Below, in pieces: positions 26,633 through 37,492 of a stretch of DNA of 64,000 nt. The first letter of the stretch is position 1, and each line of letters opens with the position of its first letter. This DNA is from Streptomyces sp. DG2A-72 (GTDB taxonomy: Bacteria; Actinomycetota; Actinomycetes; Streptomycetales; Streptomycetaceae): contig NZ_JASTLC010000001.1 in NCBI RefSeq assembly GCF_030499575.1, positions 9,262,001 through 9,326,000 of the forward strand, written 5' to 3'. A program made the translations under genes and the position numbers. The notes beneath the pieces were generated by a model. The model did not search any database. It saw only the letters and a program-made list of their open reading frames with translations, and had not been told where the DNA came from.

Positions 26633-29600
26633 ATGGCGGATCACGACAAGCTGGTCGACTACCTGAAGCGCGTCACGGCTGATCTGCAGCAGACCAGGCA
26701 GCGGCTGCGCGAGTACGAGGCGCAGAGCAACGAGCCCATCGCGATCGTCGGCATGGGCTGCCGCTACCCGGGCTCCGTCGCCTCCCCCGAGGAGCTGTGG
26801 CGGCTGGTGCACGGCGGCGTCGACGCCGTCGGCGGCCTGCCCACCGACCGCGGCTGGGACGTGGAGGCGCTGTACGACCCGGAGGCGCGGACCCCCGGCA
26901 CGACCTACGCCCACGAGGGCGGGTACCTGACCGGCGCCACCGAGTTCGACCCGGAGTTCTTCGGGATCTCGCCGCGCGAGGCGCTCGCCATGGACCCGCA
27001 GCAGCGCCTCGTCCTGGAGGTCGCCTGGGAGACGCTGGAGCACGCCGCCATCGACCCCGCCACCCTGCGCGGCTCCAGCACCGGTGTGTTCGTCGGCTGC
27101 AACTACCAGGAGTACCGGGCCCGGCTGTCGGACGTGCAGGAGGGCCTGGAGGGCCACCTCGTCACCGGCAGCGTCTCCAGCGTGGTCTCCGGCCGGGTCT
27201 CCTATGTCCTCGGTCTCGAAGGTCCGGCGCTCACCGTCGACACCGCCTGCTCCTCCTCCCTCGTCACGCTCCACCTGGCCTGCGAGGCGCTGCGCCGGGG
27301 CGAGTGCACCATGGCCCTCGCGGGCGGTGTCGCCGTGATGAGCACCCCGCACACCGTCACCGGCTTCTCCCGGCAGCGCGGTGTCGCCGCCGACGGGCGG
27401 TGCAAGGCGTTCTCCGCGTCCGCCGACGGCATGGGCTTCGGCGAGGGCGCCGGCCTGCTGCTGGTGGAGCGGCTGTCGGACGCGCGGCGTCTGGGGCATC
27501 GGGTGCTGGCGGTGGTGCGGGGCAGTGCGGTCAATCAGGACGGTGCGTCGAATGGGTTGAGTGCGCCGAGTGGGCCTGCTCAGCAGCGGGTGATCCGGCA
27601 GGCGTTGGTGAACGCGGGGGTGCAGGCGTCCGAGGTGGACGTGGTGGAGGCGCATGGCACTGGGACTCGGCTCGGCGATCCGATCGAGGCGCAGGCTCTG
27701 CTGGCGACGTATGGGCAGGGGCGGTCCGATGAACGGCCGCTGTGGCTGGGGTCGTTGAAGTCGAACATCGGGCATGCGCAGGCGGCGGCCGGTGTGGGTG
27801 GTGTGATCAAGATGGTGATGGGGCTGCGGGCCGGTGTGTTGCCGCGCACTCTGCATGCGGATGTGCCGTCGCCGCATATCGACTGGGCGGCGGGGAACGT
27901 GCGGCTGCTGACCGAGGCGCGGGAGTGGGCGGAGGCCGGGCATCCGCGCCGGGCCGCGGTGTCGTCGTTCGGGATCAGCGGGACGAACGCGCACGTGATC
28001 CTGGAGGAGGCCGAGGCCGTCGAGGCTTCCGGTGAGGCGGACGGCGGGGCCGGTGACGCGGGGACGCCTGTTCTTTCCGGTACGGACGTCGTCGCCTGGC
28101 CGGTGTCCGCCGCGTCCGCCGACGCCCTGCGCGCGCAGGCCGAGCGGCTGAGCGGGCACGTGGCCGAGCGGCCGGGACTCGCCCCCGCCGACGTGGCGTT
28201 CTCGCTCTCCACCACCCGGTCCGCCCTCGCCCGGCGTGCCCTCGTCGTCGGTGGCGACCGGCACGAACTGCTCGCCGGTCTCGAATCCCTCGCCGCCGAC
28301 CGGCCCGGGAACGGTCTGGTGAAGGGTCTCGCCGATCTCGGCACCAAGCCCGTGTTCGTGTTTCCGGGGCAGGGGTCGCAGTGGGTGGGGATGGCGGTGG
28401 AGTTGTTGGACTCGTCGCCGGTGTTCGCGGAGTCGATGGCAGCGTGCCAGGAGGCGCTGGCGGAGTTTGTGGAGTGGGATCTGCTTCAGGTTCTGCGCAG
28501 TGAGGACGCGTCGGCGCTTGAGGCTGTGGATGTGGTGCAGCCGGTGTTGTGGGCGGTGATGGTGTCGTTGGCCGCGGTGTGGCGTGCGTGTGGGGTGGTG
28601 CCGGCTGCGGTGGTGGGTCATTCGCAGGGTGAGATCGCGGCTGCGGTGGTGGCGGGTGGTTTGTCGTTGCGTGATGGTGCGCGGGTGGTCGCACTGCGCA
28701 GTGCGGTGATCGGCGGTCTGCTGGCGGGCAGGGGCGGTATGGCGTCGGTGGCGCTGGCGTCCGACGCGGTGCGGGAACGGCTGGGGTTGTGGGAAGGACG
28801 CCTGTCCCTGGCGGCGGTGAATGGTCCGTCGTCGAGTGTGGTGTGCGGACACGTCGACGCGCTGGACGAGTTTGTGAGCGCACTCGAACGTGACGGAGTG
28901 AGAGTGCGGCGTATCGCGGTGGACTATGCGTCGCACTCGGTTTTCGTGGAGCAGGTGGAGGAAGAACTCCTCGATGTGCTGGGGGATGTCTCTCCCCGGT
29001 CGGGTGAGGTGCCGTTCTATTCCACGGTCACCGGTGGAGTCCTGGACACGAGCGGACTCGACGCCGGGTACTGGTACCGGAATCTGCGGCGGACGGTGCG
29101 TTTTGAGGAGACGGTGCGGGAGTTGGCGCGTCGGGGCTTTGACGCGTTCGTCGAGGTGAGTGCGCATCCGGTGCTGGCGGTGGGTGTGCAGGAGACACTG
29201 GAGGCGGCCGGGGCGCGGGGTGTGGTGTGTGGGACGTTGCGTCGGGGTGAGGGTGGTGTGCGGCGGCTGCTTGCCTCGCTGGGCGAGGCGTGGGTCGCCG
29301 GGGTCGGGGTCGACTGGTCACGACTGACACCGGCCGCGAGCGCGGTAGAGCTGCCGACGTACGCGTTCCAGCACCAGCGCTACTGGCTCGATGCCACCAC
29401 CGGCAGCGGTGCCGATGTCGCGGCGGCCGGGCTGGGGGCCGCCGGACACGGGCTGCTCGGCGCGTCCGTCGCCCTCGCGGGCAGCGGCGGCACCGTCCTG
29501 ACCGGCAGGCTCTCCCTCGCCACGCACCCCTGGCTCGCCGATCACGCCGTGCGTGGTGTCGTCCTCGTGCCCGGCACCGGCCTGGTCGAACTCGCCGTCC

Positions 29601-32600
29601 GCGCGGGCGACGAGGTCGGCTGCGGACGCGTGGCGGAACTCACGCTCCAGGCTCCGCTCGTTCTGCCGCCCGAGGGCGCGGCGCAGGTCCAGGTCGTCGT
29701 CGGTGCCGCCGATGACGCCGGGGTGCGCAGCGTGGACATCTACTCGCGGCTGGAGGAGCCGGGCGCGGACGGGCCGTGGACGCTGCACGGGACGGGCACG
29801 GTGGCGCCCGTCGCCGGTGAACCGGCCGGCGGCCGGGCCGACCTCGCCGTGTGGCCGCCGCGTGAGGCCGAAGTCCTCGACACCGACGGCTTCTACGAGA
29901 CGATGGCCGGCCGCGGCTACGAGTACGGCCCCGCCTTCCAAGGCCTGCGCGGCGTCTGGCGCCGCGGGGACGAGGTGTTCGCCGAGGTCGCCCTTCCCGA
30001 GGAAGTCACGGGTGCCGCCGGGGAGTTCGGGCTGCACCCCGCGCTGCTCGACGCGGGGCTCCAGTCCGGGCTGCTCACGCTCTTCGCCCCCGCCGACGGC
30101 GGTGCCTCCGGGATCCGGCTGCCGTTCTCGTGGCGTGGGGTCGCCCTGCACGCCGTGGGCGCGACCGCCCTGCGCGTGCGCATGGCCCCCGTCGCCGGTG
30201 ATCCGACGACGGTGACGCTCGACGTGGCGGACGCCTCCGGTGCGCCGGTGGCCTCGGTGGACGTCCTGGCGACGCGTGAAGTGTCCGAGGAGCAGCTCGC
30301 GGCAGCGGCACCGGGGGGCGACGACTCGCTGTTCCGGGTGGAGTGGGTTGCCGCAGCCGATGATGGCTCGGCCGAGGCTGCGTCCTGGGCGGTGCTGGGG
30401 GAGTCGCCTCTGGGTGACGATGGTTTCGCGTTCGCGGATGTGGATGCGCTGGTCGCGTCGTCGGAGGACCTACCCGGCACCGTGGTGCTGGAGTGCCCGG
30501 CGGGTGAGGGCGCGGGTGCGGTGCCGGAGGTCGTACGGGCGCGGCTCGCCGAGGTGCTGGGCGTGGTCCAGCGGTGGGTCTCCCACGAGCGGCTGGCGTC
30601 CTCACGGCTCGTCGTGGTGACGCGGGGCGCGGTGTGCGTGACCGCCGGTGAGACCGTGGATGTGCGGGTCGCGCCGGTGTGGGGTCTGGTGCGGGCGGCT
30701 CAGGCCGAGCACCCGGACCGGTTCGTGCTGGCGGATCTGCCGGCAGGTGCCGGTGCGCAGGAGCTGGCCGCCGGCCTGGCCTGCGGCGAGCCGCAGTGGG
30801 CCGTGCGGGACGGTGCCGTACGCGTCCCCCGTCTGGTGCGGGCGCAGGCTCCGGCCGGTGAGGCTCCGGGCTTCGGGGACGGTCCGGTGCTGGTCACCGG
30901 CGCCTCCGGGGTGCTCGGCGGTGTCGTCGCCCGGCACCTGGTCGCGGCCCACGGCGTGCGGGAGCTGGTGCTCGTCAGTCGGCGTGGTCCGGCGGCCGAC
31001 GGCATGGACCGGCTGGAGGCGGAGCTGGTCGCACTCGGCGCGACCGTCGAGAACGTCGCCTGCGACGTGGCCGACCGCGACGCCCTGGCTCGCGTGCTCG
31101 ACGGCCGTCGGCTGACCGGTGTGGTGCACGCGGCCGGTGTGCTGGACGACGGTGTGCTGGAGTCCCTGGATGAGGCCCGGTTCGACACCGTGCTGCGGCC
31201 CAAGGTCGACGCCGCCTCGCATCTGGACGAGCTGACCCGCGACCACGAGCTGTCGGCGTTCGTGCTGTTCTCCGCCGGCGCCGGGACCCTCGGCAACGCC
31301 GGCCAGGCCAACTACGCGGCCGCCAACGTCTTCCTCGACGCCCTCGCCCAGGCCCGCCGCGCCGAGGGCCTGCCCGGTCTGTCGCTGGCGTGGGGTCTGT
31401 GGGCCGAGACCAGCGCGATGACCGGCCGGCTCGGCGAGACTGACCTGAACCGGCTCGCCCGGCTCGGCGTCGCCGCCATGGAGACCGGGCATGCCCTCGC
31501 CCTCCTCGACGCGGCTGCCCGCACCGACGAGCCGTACCTGCTCCCCGTACGGCTGGACCTCGCGGCCCTGCGGCGGCGCGCGGCGGCCTCCGGGGTGCCG
31601 GCGCTGCTGAGTGCCCTGGTCCCGCAGCGCGTCCGCCGACGGGCGGCCGGTACGGGTGCCGGTGCCGCGTCGGCCGACGGCGGCGACCTCGGCGGGCGGC
31701 TCGCCGTACTGCCCGCGGACCGGCGCGAGGAGTTCCTGCTCGACGTGGTCCGCGGCGAGGTCGCGGCCGTCCTCGGCCACGCCTCCCCCGACGCGGTCGA
31801 ACCCAAACGCGCCTTCAAGGACCTCGGCTTCGACTCCCTCACCGCCGTCGAACTGCGCAACCGGCTCGGCGCCGCCACCGGGCTGCGCCTGCCTGCGACC
31901 CTCGTCTTCGACCACCCGAACGCCGCCGCCGTCGTCCGCCTGCTGTGGTCAGAACTCGGCGGCGCCACCCCGGCCGCCGACGCCCCGGCGACCCGCCCGA
32001 GCACCCCGGCCGACGCCGACGAGCCCATGGCGATCATCGGCATGAGCTGCCGTTTCCCCGGCGACGTGGCGTCCCCGGAGGACCTGTGGCGGCTGGTCGC
32101 CGAGGGCCGCGACGCGATCGACGTCATGCCCGGCGACCGCGGCTGGGACGTCGACGCCCGCTACGACCCGACCCCGGGCGTGCCCGGACGGATCTACTCC
32201 CGTGAGGGCGGCTTCCTGCGGAACGCGGCCGAGTTCGACCCGGCGTTCTTCGGGATCTCGCCGCGCGAGGCGCTCGCGATGGACCCGCAGCAGCGGCTGC
32301 TGCTGGAGACGGCGTGGGAGGCGTTCGAGCGCGCGGGCATCGACCCGGCCACCCTGCGCGGCAGCCGTACGGGCGTCTTCGCGGGCGTCATGTACCACGA
32401 CTACGGCGCCCGGCTCGGCGCGGGCACCGTGCCCGAGGACGTCGAGGGATACGTCGGCAACGGCAGCGCCGGCAGCATCGCGACCGGCCGCATCGCCTAC
32501 ACCTTCGGCCTGGAGGGCCCGGCGGTCACCGTCGACACCGCCTGCTCGTCGTCCCTCGTGGCGATGCACCTCGCCACGCAGGCGATCCGACAGGGCGAGT

Positions 32601-35600
32601 GCTCGCTCGCGCTGGTCGGCGGCGTCACCGTCATGTCGTCGATCGAGATGTTCCTCGAGTTCAGCCGTCAGCGCGCCGTCTCGCCCGACGCCCGCTGCAA
32701 GGCGTTCGGCGCGGGCGCGGACGGCGCCGGCTTCAGCGAGGGCGTCGGCATGCTCCTCGTGGAGCGGCTGTCCGACGCCGAACGCCTGGGCCACCCGATC
32801 CTTGCGGTGGTGCGGGGCAGCGCGGTCAACCAGGACGGTGCGTCCAACGGTCTTACGGCGCCCAACGGCCCGTCCCAGCAGCGGGTGATCCGGCAGGCGC
32901 TCGCCGTTGCGGGACTGGGGCCCGGGCAGGTCGACGCGGTGGAGGCTCATGGCACGGGCACGACTCTCGGTGACCCGATCGAGGCGCAGGCCCTGCTGGC
33001 GACGTATGGGCAGGGGCGGTCCGATGAACGGCCGCTGTGGCTGGGGTCGTTGAAGTCGAACATCGGGCATGCGCAGGCAGCGGCCGGTGTAGGGGGCGTC
33101 ATCAAGATGGTGATGGCGCTGCGGGCCGGTGTGCTGCCGCGCACCCTGCATGCGGACGAACCGTCCCCGCACATCGACTGGTCGGCGGGGAACGTACGGC
33201 TGCTCACCGAGCCGCGCGAGTGGCCCGAGACCGGACTGCCCCGCCGCGCCGGCGTCTCCAGCTTCGGCGCCAGCGGCACCAACGCCCACCTCATCCTGGA
33301 GCAGGCCCCGGCCCGCCCCGCCGAGGACGCCGCCGAGGAGCCCTCCCTCCCGTTCGTCCCGTGGCTGATCAGCGCCAAGTCGGAGACGGCCCTGAGGGCT
33401 CAGGCGGAGCGGCTGCGCTCGTTCGTCGCTGAGCGGCCCGAACTGCGGCCGGTGGACGTGGCGTTCTCCCTCGCGACGACGCGCGGGGCGCTGGAGCACC
33501 GCGCTGTGGTGGTCGGCGCCGACCTGGACGAACTCGCCGAGGGACTGGGCTCGTTGACGGAGTCGGCGTCCGTCGTCTCGGGACGTACCGGGTTCCTGTT
33601 CACGGGGCAGGGTGCTCAGCGGTTGGGCATGGGGCGGGAGTTGTACGACGCCTTCCCTGTGTTCCGCGAAGGGCTGGATGACGTGTGCGCTGGTCTTGAT
33701 CCGTTGCTGTCGCGTCCGCTGCGGGAGGTGATGTGGGGTGAGGACGCGGAGGTGTTGTCGCGGACGGAGTTCACGCAGCCGGCGTTGTTCGCGGTGGAGG
33801 TGGCGTTGTTCCGGCTGTTGGAGTCGTGGGGGATCCGGCCGGATGCGGTGGCCGGGCACTCGATCGGTGAGATCGCCGCCGCGCATGTGACCGGGGTGCT
33901 CTCCCTGGCGGACGCGTGTGCGCTGGTTGCTGCGCGGGGCCGGTTGATGCAGGCGTTGCCCGCTGGTGGCGTGATGGTCGCGGTGCAGGCCGGCGAGGAC
34001 GAGGTGCTGGCCCTGCTGGCAGAGGTGTCCGACCGGGCCGGTGTCGCCGCCGTCAACGGGCCTGAGTCTGTGGTGCTTTCGGGTGCCGACGCCGAGGTGG
34101 AGAAGGTAGCGGGAGTCTTCGCCGCTCAAGGGCGTCGCGTGAAGCGACTGGCTGTGAGCCATGCATTCCACTCGCCGTTGATGGAGCCGATGCTGGAGGA
34201 GTTCCGGGCTGTCGTGGAGGGACTGACCTTCCGCGACGTGCCGTCGGTGCCGTTCGTGTCGACGGTTACCGGTGCGGTCGTGGGCGCGGAGATCGCCGAA
34301 CCCTCTTACTGGGTGCGGCATGTCCGGGAGGCCGTCCGGTTCGCGGACGGGCTGCGGGCGCTGCACGCCTTCGGAGCCAGGCGGTTCGTCGAGATAGGCC
34401 CGGACGCTGTCCTGACCGGGCTTGTCGAGCAGACTCTCGAGACGGACGCCGTGGCCGTACTGCGGCGACGAGTCCCCGAGGTGCGGGCGGTCGTCGAGGC
34501 GGCCGGGGGTCTCTTCGTGCGGGGTGGTTCGGTCGACTGGACGGCGCTGCTGGCCGGTGGGCGGCGCGTCGACCTGCCGACGTACGCCTTCCAGCACGAG
34601 CGGTACTGGCTGGACGCCCCCGCCGCGACCGGCGATGTCACAGCGCTGGGGCTCCAGCGGGCCGAGCACCCGCTGCTCGGCGCGGCCGTGGAGCTGGCCG
34701 GGTCGGACCGGGTGGTCTTCGCGGGGCGGCTCTCTGCGGCCTCGCAGGGCTGGCTCGCGGACCACGCGGTCCACGGCACCCTCCTCGTGCCCGGCACCGC
34801 GCTGGTCGAGCTGGTGCTGCGGGCCGGTGACCGGGTGGGCTGCGGTCGGCTCGACGAGCTGACCCTCCAGGCGCCACTGGTGCTCCCGGAAACCGGTGGC
34901 CTGCAGCTTCAGCTGTCCGTGGGAGATGCGGACGCTGAGGGCCGCCGGACCGTCGAGATCCACTCGCGCCCCGAGCGTGACGCGGCCGAGGCGGCCTGGG
35001 CCTGCCACGCGCTCGGCACCCTCACAGATGCCGACGCGCACCCCGCCCCCGCCGCCCTCGTGGGCGTATGGCCCCCGCAGGACGCCCAGGCGGCCGAGGT
35101 CGGTGACTTCTACGACGGACTGGCCGACCGGGGCTACGACTACGGGCCCGTCTTCCAGGGCCTGCGTCGGGTCTGGCGGCGCGGCGACGAGGTGTTCGCC
35201 GAGGTGGCCCTGCCCGAGGAGGCCGCGGACGCGGCCGACGCGTTCGGAGTGCACCCGGCGCTGCTCGATGCCGCCCTGCACGCCATGAACTTCGCCTCCG
35301 TGGCCGAGGGTTCGGGCACGCCGCTGCCGTTCGCGTGGACCGGGGTCGCCCTGCACGCGGTCGGTGCCACGGCTCTGCGGGTGCGGATCGCACCGGACGC
35401 GGCACGTGGTGGCGTGAGCGTGGAGCTGTTCGACCAGGCCGGACTGCCGGTCGCGTCGGTGGAGTCGTTGGCGCTGCGCGAGGTGAGCCCGGAGCAGTTG
35501 GCGGTCCCGGACGATGCCGACCCCCTGTTCCGGGTGGAGTGGGTGCCGGTGCCCGGCGGTTCGGGTGAGGTGGCCCCTTGGGCGGTGCTGGGGGACTCGC

Positions 35601-37372
35601 CTCTGGCCGACGGTGGTCTCGCGTTCGCGGATGTGGATGCGCTGATTGCCTCCTCGGAAGACCTTCCCGTCGCCGTGGTGTTGGAGTGCGCGCCCGTCGC
35701 GGGTCCGGTGCCGGATGCCGTGCGGGATCAGCTCGCCGGTGTTCTGGGTGTGGTGCAGCGGTGGGTCACTGACGAGCGGCTGGCGTCGTCGCGGCTGGTC
35801 GTGGTGACCCGTGGTGCCGTGGCCGTGTCGGGTGATCACGCGGTGGATGTGCGGACGGCGCCGGTGTGGGGTCTGGTGCGGGCGGCCCAGGCCGAGCATC
35901 CGGGCAGGTTCGTGCTGGCGGACCTTCCGGTGGAGGCCGGTGCGGAAGCGCTGGCTGCCGGGCTGGCCTCGGGTGAGCCGCAGTGGGCCGTCCGCGACGG
36001 CGCCGTACGAGCCCCGCGTCTGGTGCGGGCGCAGGTCGAGACCGGTGAGGCTCCGGGGTTCGGGAGTGGTCCGGTGCTCGTCACGGGAGCGTCCGGGACA
36101 CTGGGTGGCGTCGTCGCCCGGCACCTGGTGGCGGTGCATGGTGTGCGGGAGCTGGTGCTGCTCAGCCGCCGGGGTCTCGCCGCCGACGGCATGGACGTAC
36201 TGCGCGACGAACTGACCGAGCAGGGCGCGGCTGTAGAGATCCTGGCCTGCGACGCGGCCGACCCCGATGCCCTCGCCCATGCGCTCGACGGGCGCCGGCT
36301 CACCGGTGTGGTGCACGCGGCCGGGGTGTTGGACGACGGTGTGCTGGAGTCGCTGGACGCGGCCCGTTTCGACACCGTCCTGCGCCCGAAGGTGGACGCC
36401 GCCTGGAATCTGCACGAGCTCACGCGTGACTACGAGCTGTCGGCGTTCGTGGTGTTCTCGTCGGCTGCCGGTGTGTTCGGCAACGCGGGTCAGGCCAACT
36501 ACGCGGCGGCGAACGTCTTCCTGGACGCCCTCGCCCAGAGTCGGCGCGCCGAAGGGCTCCCCGGCCTCTCCCTGGCCTGGGGGCTGTGGGCCGAGGCGAG
36601 CGCGATGACCGCCAGGCTCGCCGAGGCGGACCGGGAGCGGATCGCGCGGCTCGGCGCGGAGGCGCTGGGCGAGGCCGAGGGGCTGGCGCTGCTCGACCGG
36701 GCGGTCGCCGGTGACGGAGACGGCCTGCTGGTCCCCGTACGGCTCAACCTACCCGCCCTGCGCGGTCGTTCCGAGGGTGTGCCCGCCGTGCTGCGGGCGC
36801 TGGTGCCCGTCAGGGCGCGGCGGCAGGCCGCGGCCGGAGCGGCGGCGGGCTCGGGCGGCGGGCTGGTCGAGCGGCTGGCGGCGCTGAGCGAGAGCCGGCG
36901 GGCGGTGCATCTGCTGGACCTGGTGCGTACGGAGGTCGCCGGGGTGCTGGGACACCGTTCCGCCGCGACGGTCGAGCCGGAGCGTGCCTTCAAGGACCTC
37001 GGGTTCGACTCGCTCACGGCGGTGGAGCTGCGCAACCGGCTCCACGCGGCCACCGGTCTGAAGCTGGCCGCCACGGTCGTCTTCGACCACCCGACCTCGG
37101 CCGACCTGGCCCGTCATCTGCGCACACAGATCCCGCACCTGCCGGCGGCGGGCCCGGAGGGCCTGCTCGGCGAACTCGACCGGATCGAGCAGATGCTGAC
37201 CGACGTCGACCCGACCGACGAGGAGAGCGCCGGCATCCAGCGGCGCCTCGCCGCCCTGCTCGCCCGCTTCGACGAGGCGGCGCGACCGGTGGAGGCTGAG
37301 CGGGTCGCCGACAAGATCGACGCGGCGACGGACGACGAGATCTTCGCCTTCATCGACAACGAACTCGGCTGA
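26633..37372 (+). CDS. lipPks2: Type I PKS: modules 2 and 3 (each KS-AT-DH-KR-ACP)
   Basis: 3579 residues from ATG 26633. The N-terminal coiled-coil docking segment ([20 protein letters not shown]) matches the C-terminus of PKS1. M2: KS Cys206; AT GHSQGE (Ser664) with YASH 765-768, so methylmalonyl; DH His971 in [13 protein letters not shown] with LDD (B-type) and Tyr1561, but Ala1548 where the catalytic Ser is expected; ACP Ser1735. M3: KS Cys1971; AT GHSIGE (Ser2410) with HAFH at 2510, so malonyl; DH His2711; KR Tyr3290 with an intact SS; ACP Ser3460. The C-terminus ([13 protein letters not shown]) is the docking type that pairs with the coiled coil of PKS3. Predicted outcome: the trisubstituted alkene (M2), then one disubstituted alkene (M3). 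Confidence 0.93.
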   Translation: MADHDKLVDYLKRVTADLQQTRQRLREYEAQSNEPIAIVGMGCRYPGSVASPEELWRLVHGGVDAVGGLPTDRGWDVEALYDPEARTPGTTYAHEGGYLTGATEFDPEFFGISPREALAMDPQQRLVLEVAWETLEHAAIDPATLRGSSTGVFVGCNYQEYRARLSDVQEGLEGHLVTGSVSSVVSGRVSYVLGLEGPALTVDTACSSSLVTLHLACEALRRGECTMALAGGVAVMSTPHTVTGFSRQRGVAADGRCKAFSASADGMGFGEGAGLLLVERLSDARRLGHRVLAVVRGSAVNQDGASNGLSAPSGPAQQRVIRQALVNAGVQASEVDVVEAHGTGTRLGDPIEAQALLATYGQGRSDERPLWLGSLKSNIGHAQAAAGVGGVIKMVMGLRAGVLPRTLHADVPSPHIDWAAGNVRLLTEAREWAEAGHPRRAAVSSFGISGTNAHVILEEAEAVEASGEADGGAGDAGTPVLSGTDVVAWPVSAASADALRAQAERLSGHVAERPGLAPADVAFSLSTTRSALARRALVVGGDRHELLAGLESLAADRPGNGLVKGLADLGTKPVFVFPGQGSQWVGMAVELLDSSPVFAESMAACQEALAEFVEWDLLQVLRSEDASALEAVDVVQPVLWAVMVSLAAVWRACGVVPAAVVGHSQGEIAAAVVAGGLSLRDGARVVALRSAVIGGLLAGRGGMASVALASDAVRERLGLWEGRLSLAAVNGPSSSVVCGHVDALDEFVSALERDGVRVRRIAVDYASHSVFVEQVEEELLDVLGDVSPRSGEVPFYSTVTGGVLDTSGLDAGYWYRNLRRTVRFEETVRELARRGFDAFVEVSAHPVLAVGVQETLEAAGARGVVCGTLRRGEGGVRRLLASLGEAWVAGVGVDWSRLTPAASAVELPTYAFQHQRYWLDATTGSGADVAAAGLGAAGHGLLGASVALAGSGGTVLTGRLSLATHPWLADHAVRGVVLVPGTGLVELAVRAGDEVGCGRVAELTLQAPLVLPPEGAAQVQVVVGAADDAGVRSVDIYSRLEEPGADGPWTLHGTGTVAPVAGEPAGGRADLAVWPPREAEVLDTDGFYETMAGRGYEYGPAFQGLRGVWRRGDEVFAEVALPEEVTGAAGEFGLHPALLDAGLQSGLLTLFAPADGGASGIRLPFSWRGVALHAVGATALRVRMAPVAGDPTTVTLDVADASGAPVASVDVLATREVSEEQLAAAAPGGDDSLFRVEWVAAADDGSAEAASWAVLGESPLGDDGFAFADVDALVASSEDLPGTVVLECPAGEGAGAVPEVVRARLAEVLGVVQRWVSHERLASSRLVVVTRGAVCVTAGETVDVRVAPVWGLVRAAQAEHPDRFVLADLPAGAGAQELAAGLACGEPQWAVRDGAVRVPRLVRAQAPAGEAPGFGDGPVLVTGASGVLGGVVARHLVAAHGVRELVLVSRRGPAADGMDRLEAELVALGATVENVACDVADRDALARVLDGRRLTGVVHAAGVLDDGVLESLDEARFDTVLRPKVDAASHLDELTRDHELSAFVLFSAGAGTLGNAGQANYAAANVFLDALAQARRAEGLPGLSLAWGLWAETSAMTGRLGETDLNRLARLGVAAMETGHALALLDAAARTDEPYLLPVRLDLAALRRRAAASGVPALLSALVPQRVRRRAAGTGAGAASADGGDLGGRLAVLPADRREEFLLDVVRGEVAAVLGHASPDAVEPKRAFKDLGFDSLTAVELRNRLGAATGLRLPATLVFDHPNAAAVVRLLWSELGGATPAADAPATRPSTPADADEPMAIIGMSCRFPGDVASPEDLWRLVAEGRDAIDVMPGDRGWDVDARYDPTPGVPGRIYSREGGFLRNAAEFDPAFFGISPREALAMDPQQRLLLETAWEAFERAGIDPATLRGSRTGVFAGVMYHDYGARLGAGTVPEDVEGYVGNGSAGSIATGRIAYTFGLEGPAVTVDTACSSSLVAMHLATQAIRQGECSLALVGGVTVMSSIEMFLEFSRQRAVSPDARCKAFGAGADGAGFSEGVGMLLVERLSDAERLGHPILAVVRGSAVNQDGASNGLTAPNGPSQQRVIRQALAVAGLGPGQVDAVEAHGTGTTLGDPIEAQALLATYGQGRSDERPLWLGSLKSNIGHAQAAAGVGGVIKMVMALRAGVLPRTLHADEPSPHIDWSAGNVRLLTEPREWPETGLPRRAGVSSFGASGTNAHLILEQAPARPAEDAAEEPSLPFVPWLISAKSETALRAQAERLRSFVAERPELRPVDVAFSLATTRGALEHRAVVVGADLDELAEGLGSLTESASVVSGRTGFLFTGQGAQRLGMGRELYDAFPVFREGLDDVCAGLDPLLSRPLREVMWGEDAEVLSRTEFTQPALFAVEVALFRLLESWGIRPDAVAGHSIGEIAAAHVTGVLSLADACALVAARGRLMQALPAGGVMVAVQAGEDEVLALLAEVSDRAGVAAVNGPESVVLSGADAEVEKVAGVFAAQGRRVKRLAVSHAFHSPLMEPMLEEFRAVVEGLTFRDVPSVPFVSTVTGAVVGAEIAEPSYWVRHVREAVRFADGLRALHAFGARRFVEIGPDAVLTGLVEQTLETDAVAVLRRRVPEVRAVVEAAGGLFVRGGSVDWTALLAGGRRVDLPTYAFQHERYWLDAPAATGDVTALGLQRAEHPLLGAAVELAGSDRVVFAGRLSAASQGWLADHAVHGTLLVPGTALVELVLRAGDRVGCGRLDELTLQAPLVLPETGGLQLQLSVGDADAEGRRTVEIHSRPERDAAEAAWACHALGTLTDADAHPAPAALVGVWPPQDAQAAEVGDFYDGLADRGYDYGPVFQGLRRVWRRGDEVFAEVALPEEAADAADAFGVHPALLDAALHAMNFASVAEGSGTPLPFAWTGVALHAVGATALRVRIAPDAARGGVSVELFDQAGLPVASVESLALREVSPEQLAVPDDADPLFRVEWVPVPGGSGEVAPWAVLGDSPLADGGLAFADVDALIASSEDLPVAVVLECAPVAGPVPDAVRDQLAGVLGVVQRWVTDERLASSRLVVVTRGAVAVSGDHAVDVRTAPVWGLVRAAQAEHPGRFVLADLPVEAGAEALAAGLASGEPQWAVRDGAVRAPRLVRAQVETGEAPGFGSGPVLVTGASGTLGGVVARHLVAVHGVRELVLLSRRGLAADGMDVLRDELTEQGAAVEILACDAADPDALAHALDGRRLTGVVHAAGVLDDGVLESLDAARFDTVLRPKVDAAWNLHELTRDYELSAFVVFSSAAGVFGNAGQANYAAANVFLDALAQSRRAEGLPGLSLAWGLWAEASAMTARLAEADRERIARLGAEALGEAEGLALLDRAVAGDGDGLLVPVRLNLPALRGRSEGVPAVLRALVPVRARRQAAAGAAAGSGGGLVERLAALSESRRAVHLLDLVRTEVAGVLGHRSAATVEPERAFKDLGFDSLTAVELRNRLHAATGLKLAATVVFDHPTSADLARHLRTQIPHLPAAGPEGLLGELDRIEQMLTDVDPTDEESAGIQRRLAALLARFDEAARPVEAERVADKIDAATDDEIFAFIDNELG
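27467..27974 (+). repeat. Near-identical KS segment, copy in module 2
   Basis: Partner of 22473-22980. Both ends fall at sharp transitions back to KS-specific sequence, as expected of a gene-conversion tract. Confidence 0.8.
28529..29390 (+). repeat. Near-identical methylmalonyl-AT segment, copy in module 2
   Basis: Partner of 23520-24381. Both are the only methylmalonyl AT domains in the assembly line, which suggests that the specificity was copied from one module to the other. Confidence 0.8.
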
Positions 37373-37391
37373 GCGCCGTACCCCTCCAGCC

Positions 37392-37421
37392 GGCCGCCCC
37401 CAGCCCCTCCTGGGGGCGGCC
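37392..37421 (+). terminator. Strong hairpin between lipPks2 and lipPks3
   Basis: GGCCGCCCCCAG (37392-37403) and CTGGGGGCGGCC (37410-37421) form a perfect 12-bp stem with a 6-base loop, 19 bp after the PKS2 stop, inside a 120-bp gap between two co-directional PKS genes. There is no U-run, so it may attenuate or protect the 3' end rather than terminate fully. Confidence 0.65.
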
Positions 37422-37492
37422 ACCCCGACACCCCCCGACGCCGACCCCGGACTCCGATCGTCTCCGACGACGACTCGAATGGTGACTGACTG

